The notes under the pieces are model-generated. The model saw only the letters and a program-made list of their open reading frames with translations, had not been told where the DNA came from and made no database searches. The translations under genes and the position numbers were made by a program. From Candidatus Freyrarchaeum guaymasense (GTDB lineage: Archaea; Asgardarchaeota; Jordarchaeia; Jordarchaeales; Freyrarchaeaceae), in the NCBI GenBank assembly GCA_030587405.1, contig JAUQZD010000020.1, positions 1-64,000 on the forward strand: a stretch of DNA of 64,000 nt. The letters are read 5' to 3'. Shown piece by piece: positions 1 through 9,279 of this stretch (position 1 is its first letter; each line of letters starts with the position of its first letter).

Positions 1-131
1 ATATTGTCGATGCTGCCGCTGGAGAAGTCGTCAAGAACAACCACTTCGTTTCTTTCAATTAACCGGTCAACAAGGTGTGATCCTATGAATCCGGCTCCCC
101 CTGTTACGAGCACACGCTTACCTGATAGCAT
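1..131 (-). CDS. NAD-dependent sugar epimerase/dehydratase, N-terminal fragment
   Basis: The ATG at 131-129 (minus strand) opens [20 protein letters not shown], with the TGGAGFIG dinucleotide-binding loop of extended SDR epimerases such as UDP-glucose 4-epimerase. Only about 43 residues lie inside the window; the rest runs off the left edge. The start overlaps the stop of the upstream nucleotidyltransferase by 14 bp, so the two genes are probably co-transcribed and translationally coupled in a sugar-nucleotide operon. The substrate cannot be told from this fragment. Confidence 0.85.
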   Translation of the reverse strand, partial: MLSGKRVLVTGGAGFIGSHLVDRLIERNEVVVLDDFSSGSIDN

Positions 132-1290
132 CGTCATCGTTCACCTGCCACTTTAATCGCACCGACGAGTTTGGTCCAAGCATGCTACCCGGAGAGAAAA
201 CTATTCCTGGGCCTATAACAGAGTTGTCCCCTATCACGACGCCGAAGGTTTTCCCGTCCCCTACCGCCCTTACCCCTGACCCTATTTTGCAGTCCTCTCC
301 TATCACACTATCAGTGATGAATGCATTGTTCGATATGAATGTGCGAGACATTATTATCGCATTCTTTAGAGTTACGTTTTCTATGAGGCGGACGTCTCCT
401 CCAATGTCCACGTTTGGACCGATGATGCAACCTGGCCCTATTTCACATTTATCCCCTATGACTACAGGGCCGAAGATCCTAGCTCCCTCATATATTATGC
501 TGTCGCGTCCTATCTGAACCGGACCACGGATCTCCACGTTTTTCTGGACTTCACCTAAGACGTAGAATTCTGAGAGTTCTGAGAGGAACTTCTGGCTTGC
601 TTCTAGAAGGTCTGTTGGCCTCCCAGTATCCTTCCACCACTTCTTGGTTAGGTATCCGTAAACCGGGTAGCCACGTTCCACCATGAGCTGGATAGCATCA
701 GTTAGCTCGTACTCCCCCCTCCAAGACGGCTTTAAGTCGTCTATGCACTCCCATAGCTCATGTTCAAAGATGTATAATCCGGCAATTATAAGATTTGACG
801 GGGGGACTTTCGGCTTTTCCACTAGTTTCTCAACTCTGAAGCCATCCACGACTTTAACTACTCCGAAGGGAGTAGGGTCGACTGCTTCCGAGACTGCTAT
901 GGTTGCCTTAGCTTCTTTTTTTAAGTGGAAGGAGATCATATCCTTTAGATTTAGCTTGAGTAGCACGTCACCTAGAACAGTTACGAATCTTTCCTCTCCT
1001 TTAAGGAGGTCTTGGGCTGCTGAAACGGCGTGAGCCAGTCCTAGGGGCTTTCGCTGTTCAACATAATCTATGTTAACGTCAAAGCGGGAGCCATCTCCAA
1101 AGTAATCCATTATGAACTCGCTTTCAGAGCCAACAACTATCACGATATCCTTTATTTTCCCAACTCTTAGAAAGTTTATTATGTGTTCTAAGATTGGCTT
1201 GCCGGCTACGGGAAGCATGTGTTTTGGACGGGTGAAGGTGAGGGGGCGCATGCGAGTACCCTTACCCGCAGCCAGTATTACGGCTTTCAA
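118..1290 (-). CDS. Bifunctional sugar-1-phosphate nucleotidyltransferase with left-handed beta-helix
   Basis: 390 aa. The N-terminal Rossmann-like domain carries the signature [10 protein letters not shown] (residues 9-18) and the [12 protein letters not shown] segment, typical of NTP:sugar-1-phosphate nucleotidyltransferases. From about residue 245 to the end the protein has hexapeptide-type repeats rich in IG and GP, predicting a left-handed beta-helix as in GlmU-like archaeal enzymes. It probably makes UDP-GlcNAc or a related UDP/dTDP sugar; an acetyltransferase activity is possible but the acceptor cannot be read from sequence. It overlaps the following epimerase gene by 14 bp. A glmS gene at 25.4-27.2 kb would supply glucosamine-6-phosphate. 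Confidence 0.85.
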   Translation of the reverse strand: MKAVILAAGKGTRMRPLTFTRPKHMLPVAGKPILEHIINFLRVGKIKDIVIVVGSESEFIMDYFGDGSRFDVNIDYVEQRKPLGLAHAVSAAQDLLKGEERFVTVLGDVLLKLNLKDMISFHLKKEAKATIAVSEAVDPTPFGVVKVVDGFRVEKLVEKPKVPPSNLIIAGLYIFEHELWECIDDLKPSWRGEYELTDAIQLMVERGYPVYGYLTKKWWKDTGRPTDLLEASQKFLSELSEFYVLGEVQKNVEIRGPVQIGRDSIIYEGARIFGPVVIGDKCEIGPGCIIGPNVDIGGDVRLIENVTLKNAIIMSRTFISNNAFITDSVIGEDCKIGSGVRAVGDGKTFGVVIGDNSVIGPGIVFSPGSMLGPNSSVRLKWQVNDDDAIR

Positions 1291-1402
1291 GACGAACCCT
1301 CAAGCCTTCTTGATAGAAGGTGTTAGTTAATTCAAAAATGATTTCAGGTATAAAAAAGTTAATAGTGTTTGCTTGAAGTGAAATTATGATGGAGGAGTTG
1401 CA

Positions 1403-2563
1403 TTGGACTGGAGGGAGCTTGAAAGGTTAGATTCGACAGGAATGAAGGAAGCCATCCTCCTACAAGGGGAGAGCGTTAAACAGTCCATAAAGGAGTCATA
1501 TAAGAAAGTTATCGAAGTTGCCGAGGGCGTCACCTTTAAGAAAGTTATTATGACTGGGGCTGGAGACAAGTACCTTATACCTATGATTACCGAATTCCTA
1601 TGGGATGCATTCTCAGGGATACCTGCCAAAACGGTTCACTCTAGAATGCTGGCTGACAGCCCGCCGAGATGGGTTGACAGCGAAACCCTAGTGATATTAC
1701 TCTCTCAGTCGGGAACTACGAAGGATACCTTAGACGCGATGGATGTCTGCTTATCGAGAGGAGCTATATGCGTAGCAATAACGAACAGATGGGAGAAACC
1801 AGAGAAGAGGTCTCTTTTAGATCTGGAGGAAGAGGGAGGCTACGTTATTCGCACCAGAACCAAGCCGTACCCAGAGAAGCCCTTACCATCCACCGGAACC
1901 TTCCACTCCACACTCGCGGTTTTAAACATTTTAACCTTAGAGTTGATAGCAAGAGAAAGCGATGGGAATGCTTCGGTGGAAGACGCGTTGAGATATCAAA
2001 AGAACGTCGTGCCAGATCTAATAGACCGGCTTAGCGGGTCTAACAGGATGATAGACTGGGGTAAGGCGGCGGCGGAATGGGGAGTTAAGTATGTAGATGA
2101 AATGTTCTATGTAATGGGAGACGGTGTACGGTATCCTATAGCTAGGAAGCATGCTCTCATCATGCTTATGGAGGGAGTAAAAGCAGACGCTTGCGACGCC
2201 AGAATGGAGGAATTCGTCCATTCCCTCATAGAAACGCTTGAAGAGGAGAATAGAAGGAAGAAGCCGCTCATAGTACTCAGGCCTCCAGAAGGCTGCAGGC
2301 AATCCTTGGAGACCTTCCAGCTTGTCAAGAAGCTGTGGACGCGGCAAGCGGGAGCCGAGAGAATGCTTGAAGTCTCGCCAAGCCAAATAGACGAAAGAGC
2401 TAGGTTTCCTCCCGATAACGTGGGCAACCTCTTAACACCCTCAATATACATGATACCATTAGAGTGGCAAGCGTATTACCTTGCACTTCTAAGAGGGGTA
2501 GACCCAGGCGTGTCAAAGCTAGTTGGGAAGGTAAGAAGTGCAGACGCACTTTCAAAAGTATGA
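1403..2563 (+). CDS. SIS-domain sugar isomerase/deaminase-like protein
   Basis: 386 aa with two tandem SIS (sugar isomerase) domains. Phosphosugar-binding signatures are visible as TGAGDKY (about residue 50) and LLSQSGTTKDT (about 98-108), resembling the isomerase half of GlmS but without an amidotransferase domain. The TTG start at 1403 is chosen because GGAGGAG lies 5 bases upstream and no ATG is in frame. It is divergent from the nucleotidyltransferase, sharing a 112-bp intergenic region. A glucosamine-6-phosphate deaminase/isomerase-type role fits the neighbours, but the substrate is inferred. Confidence 0.7.
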   Translation: MDWRELERLDSTGMKEAILLQGESVKQSIKESYKKVIEVAEGVTFKKVIMTGAGDKYLIPMITEFLWDAFSGIPAKTVHSRMLADSPPRWVDSETLVILLSQSGTTKDTLDAMDVCLSRGAICVAITNRWEKPEKRSLLDLEEEGGYVIRTRTKPYPEKPLPSTGTFHSTLAVLNILTLELIARESDGNASVEDALRYQKNVVPDLIDRLSGSNRMIDWGKAAAEWGVKYVDEMFYVMGDGVRYPIARKHALIMLMEGVKADACDARMEEFVHSLIETLEEENRRKKPLIVLRPPEGCRQSLETFQLVKKLWTRQAGAERMLEVSPSQIDERARFPPDNVGNLLTPSIYMIPLEWQAYYLALLRGVDPGVSKLVGKVRSADALSKV

Positions 2564-2694
2564 ATAGTTTAAGCATAGAAGGCTAAAAAGACGTAACCAT
2601 TTCAGAATAAGTACTTGCTTATCTCTTTTTCAAGCAAACTTTAGATGGATCTGAAGAGAAGGAAGACGTCGTTTTGAAGCCATCGGGTGGAAAA

Positions 2695-3099
2695 CTACTT
2701 TAACGGCACATACATTGATGACCGGGTTGCCCCGACCCCTGGTGCTCCATGTTTAACTTGTTTACATGTAATAGAGAATTCGCCTAGGTAATGCCCTATC
2801 ATTTCAGGTCTGATCTCTATGGGTATGAACTCCTTACCATTGTAAACAGCGATCGTTAGACCCACCATTTCCGGTAGAATTATCATGTCTCTGTTGTGCG
2901 TCCTCACAACAACCTTTTTCCCTTTTTTAAGCGCCCTTTTGGCTCTCCTGATCTTCTCTAAAAGTTTCTTGTGTCTTGGCGGGAGCCCTCTGGTTAGGCT
3001 TCTCCTCTGCCTTGCCGGAAGCAGGTTTATGAACTCATCCATAGGCATCCTTTGAAGCTCTTCAAGTGTATAACCCTTGTAAGTGAATTCTCTTGGCAT
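2695..3099 (-). CDS. rps19: 30S ribosomal protein uS19
   Basis: 134 aa, the usual archaeal length. The central and C-terminal segments are diagnostic of uS19: [33 protein letters not shown] and the glycine-rich tail with APGVGATRS. It binds 16S rRNA in the small-subunit head. In most archaea rps19 sits in the S10/spc cluster between L2 and L22; here it stands alone, divergent from metG, with no ribosomal gene on either side. Confidence 0.97.
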   Translation of the reverse strand: MPREFTYKGYTLEELQRMPMDEFINLLPARQRRSLTRGLPPRHKKLLEKIRRAKRALKKGKKVVVRTHNRDMIILPEMVGLTIAVYNGKEFIPIEIRPEMIGHYLGEFSITCKQVKHGAPGVGATRSSMYVPLK

Positions 3100-3306
3100 T
3101 TTATCCTTTCACCAATCCCGGTACTCTTAATTTCCAGTTACTTTAAAGGGATTTAAAAGTTTAACTACCGAGAGTGAAGCTGAGAGGTCTCGTTTTATAA
3201 ATGGTTAAAGGTGGAAGAAATTTATTTCATCATAAATCCGTGATAATGCTTAAAAGGAAATGCTGCGTGGTGTTGGGTGACTGTCCGTAAGAGATGGGGG
3301 GTTCAG

Positions 3307-4983
3307 ATGCAACGAGTACTGGTCACGGCTGCTTTGCCCTACGCTAATTCGGATCTTCACCTTGGCCATGCATTTAGCACCTACATTCCAGCCGACGTGT
3401 ACTCCCGCTTTTGCAGGTTAAAGGGTTTAGATGTAGTTTTCGTTTGTGGCAGCGACGAGCATGGAACCCCTGTCTCTGTCGCCGCTAGGGATGCTGGACG
3501 CACTCCTCTAGAGCACGTTAACTACTTCAGGGAGAGGCAGCTCAGGGATTTAAAGGACTTGGAGGTCTCCTTTGACAATTACCATCGGACGCATAGTGAG
3601 GAAAATAGGAAGCTCACCGAGGAATTCTTGATTAAACTTAGGAAGAACGGATATATTTACAAGAAGAGAGTTAAACTTTTCTATTGTGAAACCGATAAAA
3701 TGTACCTCCCCGACAGGATGATTAAGGGTCGCTGTCCTTATTGTGGAGCGAGGGAACAGTACAGTGACTCATGTGAGGTTTGCGGAAGGACTATTGAGCC
3801 GGGAAAGATCCTTGAACCATACTGTGTTTTATGTGGTAGTCCTCCATCGGAGAGGGAGGAGGAACACTTCATCTTTAAGCTGAGCGCTTTTTCTGAAAGG
3901 CTCCAGAGCTGGCTTACCTCTAAGAGGCGAGAGGACTTCCCAAGGGACGTCGTCAACTACGTTGTACAGTGGATTAGAGACGGGCTTCAGGACTGGGATA
4001 TAACAAGGGAGGATTACTGGGGTTTCAGGTTGCCATATGATGACGCTAAGGAGAACCAGTATGTTTACGTTTGGTTTGACGCTCCTTTGGGGTATATTGC
4101 GTCAACCATAAATTGGAGTGAGAGGACGGGGAGAAACTGGAAGGACTACTGGATGGGAGACTGCTTAATAGTGCATTTCATAGGGAAAGACATCGTTTAT
4201 CATCACCTCCTCTTCTGGCCTGCCATGCTGATGGGAGTCGGCGACTACACGCTTCCGGGAAAGTACGTTGTAAATGGGTATCTAACCCTTGAAGGGAGAA
4301 AAATGAGCAAAAGTAGAAGATGGCTTATTCCATTGAGGCACGTGCTCGACAGGTTCCCGGCGGACTACATTAGATTTTACTTGTCTTCTAAAGCGTCTAA
4401 TAGTGTAAGTGATAACGACTTCAGCTGGAAGGAGTTCATGGGCAAGATTAACGGGGATCTCGTGGACAACGTGGGAAACTTTGTCCATCGTGTTTTAACG
4501 TTTATTTCAAGGTGGTTTGAGGGAGAAGTCCCTGAGCCTAGAGAGCTAGACGAGAGAGATAAAGAGTTCTTGTCTGAGGTCAGGAGGATGGTGGAGGAGG
4601 TGGAGGCAGAGTACGAGAAATGCGACTTCTCAAAGGTAATTAGGCGTATTCTTGAAGCATTCAAAGCTGCAAACAGCTACTTCACCGTCAAAGCCCCTTG
4701 GGAAGCGGTGAAGAAAGGAGGGGATGCAGCCACCCCCCTCTACATCTGTGCAAACTTCCTTTACTCAGCTGCAATATGCCTTTACCCTATTATACCAGCA
4801 TCAGCCGAGAAGATATTTGAGATGATGAACGTAAAGCCGGGAAACTGGGATACCGCCAAGGAGCTCAGCGTGAAGGCAGGACACAAGATTAACAAGCCGA
4901 AACCACTCTTTAGAAAGATGACGGAGAGAGAAGTAGAAGAGGAAATAAAAGCGTTGGAAGAAGGGAGGATCGCTATAGAGTAG
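3307..4983 (+). CDS. metG: Methionyl-tRNA synthetase
   Basis: About 558 aa from the ATG at 3307, where the family N-terminus (VLVTAALPYANSDLHLGHA) begins; an in-frame GTG at 3277 would add ten residues without homology. Class I signatures are present: HLGH (HIGH equivalent) and RKMSKS. The connective-peptide insertion has two zinc knuckles (CPYCG...CEVCG and CVLCG). It charges tRNA-Met and initiator tRNA. The C-terminal EMAPII/Trbp111-like tRNA-binding domain found in some homologues is absent. Confidence 0.96.
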   Translation: MQRVLVTAALPYANSDLHLGHAFSTYIPADVYSRFCRLKGLDVVFVCGSDEHGTPVSVAARDAGRTPLEHVNYFRERQLRDLKDLEVSFDNYHRTHSEENRKLTEEFLIKLRKNGYIYKKRVKLFYCETDKMYLPDRMIKGRCPYCGAREQYSDSCEVCGRTIEPGKILEPYCVLCGSPPSEREEEHFIFKLSAFSERLQSWLTSKRREDFPRDVVNYVVQWIRDGLQDWDITREDYWGFRLPYDDAKENQYVYVWFDAPLGYIASTINWSERTGRNWKDYWMGDCLIVHFIGKDIVYHHLLFWPAMLMGVGDYTLPGKYVVNGYLTLEGRKMSKSRRWLIPLRHVLDRFPADYIRFYLSSKASNSVSDNDFSWKEFMGKINGDLVDNVGNFVHRVLTFISRWFEGEVPEPRELDERDKEFLSEVRRMVEEVEAEYEKCDFSKVIRRILEAFKAANSYFTVKAPWEAVKKGGDAATPLYICANFLYSAAICLYPIIPASAEKIFEMMNVKPGNWDTAKELSVKAGHKINKPKPLFRKMTEREVEEEIKALEEGRIAIE

Positions 4984-5128
4984 CGGAGCACTTAAAAACA
5001 GAGGTTCACACGACTTTAAAGCTGCCATGATCCATACGGCTACCTGAGGTTCCTAATAAGTGGAAGGTTATTTGCTGAACAGCTTGCATTCCGGTACAGA
5101 ACAAGATGGGAGTGCTTAAAGAAAAAAC

Positions 5129-6594
5129 TTGGAGGAAAATAAATTAGAATGGTTAAATAAACACGAAAAATTTAAAGGGGTCTCATTTGAGGGGTTAGAG
5201 AGATTAAATTATAGGAGATGGTGGATCTTGGTTCAGACTCAGAGAGGAGAAAAATATGAAATTCGAGACCTAAGCTTAGCGTCAGAAGGGAGGAAAGCTA
5301 TTAGATGGGCTGAAAACCACATGCCTGTTCTACGGATGATCAAAGAGAGGTTTTCTTCAGAAAGGCCGTTAGAAGGAGTTGTTGTCGGGGCATGCTTGCA
5401 CGTCACGAAGGAGACAGCCGTTCTAGTTAGGACGCTGCGTGCTGGGGGTGCCGAAGTATACTTGTGCGCGTCAAACCCGTTATCAACGCAAGACCATGTC
5501 GCAGCTGCGCTGGTTGAGGATGGAATCCACACCTTTGCATGGTATGGGATGGATACTGAAGGGTACTATAGAGCGATAGGCAACGTGATCAAGGCTAAGC
5601 CTAACGTGACGTTAGATGACGGAGCAGATCTTGTTTCAACGATAGCTAAGCTTAAACACGGAGAGAGCGGAGCGGAAGTGGAGATAGTTAAGGGAGTTAT
5701 TGGAGAAGAGGGGAACTGGTGGAGTAGTGTTTGGGGTGGAGCTGAGGAGACGACTACTGGAGTTATACGTCTTAGAGCCATGGCTGAGGAGGGCACTCTT
5801 CCTTACCCGATACTTGCCACGAACGACACCCCCACAAAATGGGAAACCTCCCTTTAGAGGGGCCCAAATTCGATAATATATGGGGGACCGGGCAGTCCAC
5901 ACTTGATGGCATAATGAGGGCGACGTCGGAGCTAATAGCAGGTAAGGTTGTCGTGGTGGCAGGGTATGGCCATTGCGGACGCGGAATAGCTCTCCGCGCT
6001 AAGGGTCTCGGCGCTAGGAGGGTTATAGTAAGTGAGATAAACCCTCATAGGGCTCTCACCGCAGCTCTTGAAGGAATAGATGTAATGCCAATGCATAGGG
6101 CAGCTGAAATAGGCGACATATTCATCACCGCGACTGGATGTAAGGATGTGATAAGGAAGGAGCACATGGAGAAAATGAAGGATGGGGCGATCTTAGCTAA
6201 TGCAGGACATTTTGATGTGGAGATCAATATAAAGGACTTGGAGGAGCTCTCCGTTAAGAAGGAGGAGATACGTCCTAACGTTGAGGAGTACACGTTAAGA
6301 AACGGTAGAAGACTTTACTTACTTGCCCAAGGACGACTAGTAAACCTTGTCGCAGCTGAGGGGCATCCCAGCTCGGTAATGGATATGAGCTTCAGCGACC
6401 AGGCGCTGGCTGTCGAATGGATCGTTAAAAATAGAGAAGAACTTGGGAAGGCTGGAAACGTGGTGCTAGACATACCTAAGGAAATAGATATGACTGTAGC
6501 AGAATTGAAGTGTAAGGCTCTTGGTATAGAGCTTGAAAGACTGACGGAGGAACAGGTGGCTTACCTGAAGGGTTGGAGAGAAGGGACGGCGTGA
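5129..6594 (+). CDS. ahcY: S-adenosylhomocysteinase, interrupted by a 23-nt intron-like insertion
   Basis: Hydrolyses S-adenosylhomocysteine to adenosine and homocysteine. The N-terminal reading frame (5129-5857) holds [28 protein letters not shown] and EETTTGV. It stops at TAG 5855-5857, just before the NAD domain, which is open in another frame ([20 protein letters not shown], to 6594). Removing 5846-5868 joins TPTKWE to [10 protein letters not shown] with the spacing normal for the family and gives about 480 aa. Start: TTG 5129, no good ATG. The first ~45 residues and a segment before GGAEETTTG are longer than in typical archaeal enzymes. Alternatives are two separate polypeptides (internal ATG 5839 without SD) or a pseudogene. 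Confidence 0.88.
5846..5868 (+). other. Putative 23-nt BHB-type mRNA mini-intron in ahcY
   Basis: Helices seen in the sequence: central TGGG 5840-5843 with CCCA 5863-5866 (4 bp), and inner CCTC 5847-5850 with GGGG 5859-5862 (one G-U) around an 8-nt loop. The 5' bulge is AAA (5844-5846); the 3' bulge is AAT (5867-5869). Cutting after the second base of each bulge removes 5846-5868 and leaves W-E-F-D-N in frame. There is no adjacent outer helix, so this is a relaxed motif, but CCCCCA 5829-5834 can pair with TGGGGG 5881-5886 as a distal clamp. Confidence 0.78.
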
Positions 6595-6724
6595 AAACTG
6601 TGTGGACGGAAAAGGCTATATAGGTATTTTTAGGAGGGCATTTTCTTTTCCTCTGTTAAAGCTTTAAGAGGAGTCTCTCGAGTCTTTAGACATCAAGGAC
6701 TAGCCTAAGTAAGCGGTTAAGCGA

Positions 6725-7651
6725 GTGATGGTGATGAGCGTGAGGAACAAGTACTCCATAGCGGTTTTTGAGCTGGTGGCGGCGTCGCTGATATGGGGGG
6801 CTTCGTTCCCAGCCGTTAAGGTTGGACTGGAATACTTAGACCCGTACACCTTGGTCTTTCTCAGGTTCCTTCTTGCAGCAGTACTTCTAATTCCAGTAGT
6901 CAGATTTCGAGGAACCGAAGGGTTTTCTCTTGCAATGCGTAAACGTGAAGTTTTAGTCCTCGGCTCTCTAAACGCCGCAGCGTTTCTAATGCAATTTGTA
7001 GGGATGGAACATACGGCTGCAGGGTTAGCTTCACTACTTGTTAACGTTAACGTTGTAGTTGTGGCGGTGCTTTCATTCTTCTTTCTTGGGGAGAAGATCG
7101 GAAAAAGAATGGGGGTAGCCATAGCGTTAAGCCTTATCGGGGTGGCATTGCTAACAATTGTACCCCACATTGGTAAGCCTTTCTGGATCGGTGAACTTTT
7201 AGGTAACTTGGCAGTTTTATCTGCAGGCGTCATCTGGGCATTTTACATAGTTTTATCGAAGAAGGTTTTGACGATGAATAGCCCTGAGAGATTTTCACAG
7301 TTAGACTTAACGTTTTCAGTTATAATTTACACGGCGCTCGTCTTAGGAGCCGCCGCTATCCCCAAACTTGTAACTTTGAGAAACGCCGTGTTGATAGCAA
7401 CTCTTCCAGTCATCGTTGTGGTATTTTTCATGGCGGTTTTCTGCACTATAATAGCTTTTATACTCTACTTCAGAGGTATAGAGTTCGTCCCCGCATCTGC
7501 TGCCGCAGTCATATTTCTTCTAGAGGTAGTCTTCGCATTCATAGTCTCCGTCCTGTTTTTAGGTGAAGAAATGACGGTGCCTACGTTAATTGGTGGAGTT
7601 TTAATTGGAGTTGCTGTTTACCTAGCATCGGTCACGGATGCTGAAGGTTAA
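6725..7651 (+). CDS. DMT-superfamily (EamA) permease
   Basis: 308 aa, the standard length for two tandem EamA repeats (about 5 + 5 transmembrane helices). The first repeat shows ASLIWGASFPAVK followed by LVFLRFLLAA. The repeat boundary is near residue 150, and each half ends in a hydrophobic helix after a GE motif (FLGEKIG, FLGEEMT). It is predicted to be a metabolite or drug exporter in the cytoplasmic membrane; the substrate is unknown. Start candidates are GTG 6725, ATG 6728 and ATG 6734. It converges on queC, overlapping by 4 bp. Confidence 0.9.
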   Translation: MMVMSVRNKYSIAVFELVAASLIWGASFPAVKVGLEYLDPYTLVFLRFLLAAVLLIPVVRFRGTEGFSLAMRKREVLVLGSLNAAAFLMQFVGMEHTAAGLASLLVNVNVVVVAVLSFFFLGEKIGKRMGVAIALSLIGVALLTIVPHIGKPFWIGELLGNLAVLSAGVIWAFYIVLSKKVLTMNSPERFSQLDLTFSVIIYTALVLGAAAIPKLVTLRNAVLIATLPVIVVVFFMAVFCTIIAFILYFRGIEFVPASAAAVIFLLEVVFAFIVSVLFLGEEMTVPTLIGGVLIGVAVYLASVTDAEG

Positions 7652-8382
7652 ACCGTTGAGGAACTGTAAATCGTTGGGTCAGAGCCGATGGATTCCAGGA
7701 AAGCACGTTTCCGCCTCACGCAGCTTTCACAAGTGCCACAATGTACCGGTTTTCCATCGTCTGTTAGCCCCTTGGGGTTATAGCATGAGTTTGAGAACTC
7801 AACTGGAACGTTGAGATCACCGGCAAGCAAGCAAATTTCCTTTTTACCCATGGAGATGAGGGGAGCCTTTAAGTTCACACGCGCCTTAAGCGTTGACATA
7901 GCAAGCACAGCATTCATTTTCTCAACGAAAGCGAGAGAATTATCGGGAAAAGTTTCCGCTTCCTCCCTGTTAAACCCTGTAATTATGTCTACTTCCCCGC
8001 CGAGTGTTTCAGCGTACGCCGAAGCCACCGCTATGAAGCAGAGGTTCCTTGCGGGAATCCAGACGCTCCTAGCGGTCTCCCTTAGTTTTCGAACGTTTTT
8101 CAGGTCATACATTTTCGGCTCTGGAAGAGCACTTTTTCCCTCAATTAAAGCCGACCCTGACATCTGGGAGAATGTTCGAAGCCATGGAAGATCAATAAAT
8201 ATGGTTTTTTTAACGCCGGCTAGGGACGAAATCTTTTCACAAACCTGTCTTACGATCCTTTCTTCCCTTGAGCCGTAGAGGAAGGTTAATGTGTGTAGTT
8301 CATCGTATCCTCCTCTTTTTTTAGCCCACCACAGGGCAACCGAGGAGTCTAAACCGCCGCTTAGTAAGATAACACCGAGCAT
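7648..8382 (-). CDS. queC: 7-cyano-7-deazaguanine (preQ0) synthase QueC
   Basis: 244 aa from the ATG at 8382-8380. The ATP-pyrophosphatase loop LLSGGLDSS is at residues 4-12, and the C-terminal zinc site CGTCESCVRRKRAF is intact. It converts 7-carboxy-7-deazaguanine to preQ0, which archaea use for archaeosine in tRNA. The start is preferred over the in-frame ATG at 8409 because a GGGGG SD lies at 8393-8397 and the TATA-like TTTAAA near 8432 would start transcription around 8405. It is divergent from larB. Confidence 0.92.
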   Translation of the reverse strand: MLGVILLSGGLDSSVALWWAKKRGGYDELHTLTFLYGSREERIVRQVCEKISSLAGVKKTIFIDLPWLRTFSQMSGSALIEGKSALPEPKMYDLKNVRKLRETARSVWIPARNLCFIAVASAYAETLGGEVDIITGFNREEAETFPDNSLAFVEKMNAVLAMSTLKARVNLKAPLISMGKKEICLLAGDLNVPVEFSNSCYNPKGLTDDGKPVHCGTCESCVRRKRAFLESIGSDPTIYSSSTV

Positions 8383-8425
8383 TTTTTGAGTGCCCCCTAG
8401 AGTCAACATTAATAGTTCTTTCAGG

Positions 8426-8438
8426 TGAATTTAAACAT
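8426..8438. promoter_or_regulatory. Shared, possibly bidirectional TATA-like element between queC and larB
   Basis: GAATTTAAACAT contains the palindromic TTTAAA core about 25 bases from plausible start sites on both strands (about 8405 leftward, about 8458 rightward). The whole queC-larB gap is under 90 bp. The assignment rests on spacing and base composition only. Confidence 0.4.
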
Positions 8439-8469
8439 GGCTTTGACGAGGCGATGAGGAGGGAGAAAC

Positions 8470-9279
8470 ATTTACCCCTTAAGGAAAGTTCTCGAGAAGG
8501 TCGCAAGGGGAGAGTTAGGGTTAGAGGAGGCTGAACGGATAGTTCGAGCGTTTCAGGTCATGGAGTTAAAGGAGATAGCTAAGATAGATGTTGGGAGGGA
8601 ACACCGTTCAAGCGTTCCGGAGATCGTTTACGCTACAGGTAAACGTTTAATGGACCTTTTAGAAATAGCAAGAAAAGTTGTTGAGGAGAAAGGGTACGTT
8701 GTGGTTACGAGGTGTGACAGGGAGAGCTTGGATGCTTTAATAAAAGAGTTTTCAGCTGAAAAGTACCGGAGGAAAGTTATAGAGGAGGTAGGCACCATCT
8801 ACGTCCAGCGAGATGATTACAAACCTCCAAGAACAGGCGGGAAGGTGGGCGTTCTAACCGCTGGAACGGCTGACATACCTGTAGCAGAGGAAGCAAAGCT
8901 AGTAGCTGAATGCATGGGATGTGAAGTTTACACAGCGTACGATGTGGGTGTGGCAGGGATTCATAGGCTATTCGAACCGCTGGCGCAATTTGTAAAGTCT
9001 GGGGTTGACGTTATAGTCGTCGTAGCAGGCATGGAGGGAGCTCTACCATCCGTGGTGGCGGGTTTAGTTGACTTACCGGTGATAGGGGTCCCTACAAGTA
9101 CAGGTTATGGGCTTGGAGGAGGAGGGATCGGGGCTCTGATCTCTATGCTTCAATCATGTTCTCCTGGACTTGCTGTTGTAAACATAGATAATGGGCTTGG
9201 AGGCGGGGCGATGGCAGCTATAATCGCTAATAGGATAGCTATGTTTAGGGAAGGGAGGAGACATGCAGAAGACCGTTAA
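8470..9279 (+). CDS. larB: LarB-family pyridinium-3,5-biscarboxylate mononucleotide synthase, probable AUU start
   Basis: The PurE-like core has GVLTAGTADIPVAEEA, VVAGMEGALPSVVAGL and GVPTSTGYG motifs, typical of LarB, which carboxylates nicotinate adenine dinucleotide in nickel-pincer cofactor synthesis. An ATG exists at 8560, but the frame is open upstream and encodes the family's N-terminal helix (LRKVLEKVARGELGLEEAER) with no ATG, GTG or TTG. The likely start is ATT at 8470-8472, 7 bases after GGAGG within GAGGAGGGAGA (8456-8466). That gives 269 aa. It overlaps larC by 17 bp. Confidence 0.85.
   Translation: MYPLRKVLEKVARGELGLEEAERIVRAFQVMELKEIAKIDVGREHRSSVPEIVYATGKRLMDLLEIARKVVEEKGYVVVTRCDRESLDALIKEFSAEKYRRKVIEEVGTIYVQRDDYKPPRTGGKVGVLTAGTADIPVAEEAKLVAECMGCEVYTAYDVGVAGIHRLFEPLAQFVKSGVDVIVVVAGMEGALPSVVAGLVDLPVIGVPTSTGYGLGGGGIGALISMLQSCSPGLAVVNIDNGLGGGAMAAIIANRIAMFREGRRHAEDR

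Noticed and set aside
5690..5745. In-frame mini-intron encoding the extra [12 protein letters not shown] segment of AhcY
   Set aside because: The region is purine-rich with almost no C, so no bulge-helix-bulge pairing can form.
5855..5857. TAG in ahcY as pyrrolysine
   Set aside because: Reading through TAG leaves the frame wrong for the downstream NAD domain, so it cannot repair the gene.
5839..6594. C-terminal AhcY domain as an independent gene starting at ATG 5839
   Set aside because: No SD precedes this ATG, its first nine codons have no family counterpart, and the NAD domain alone is not a known functional unit. Kept only as an alternative.
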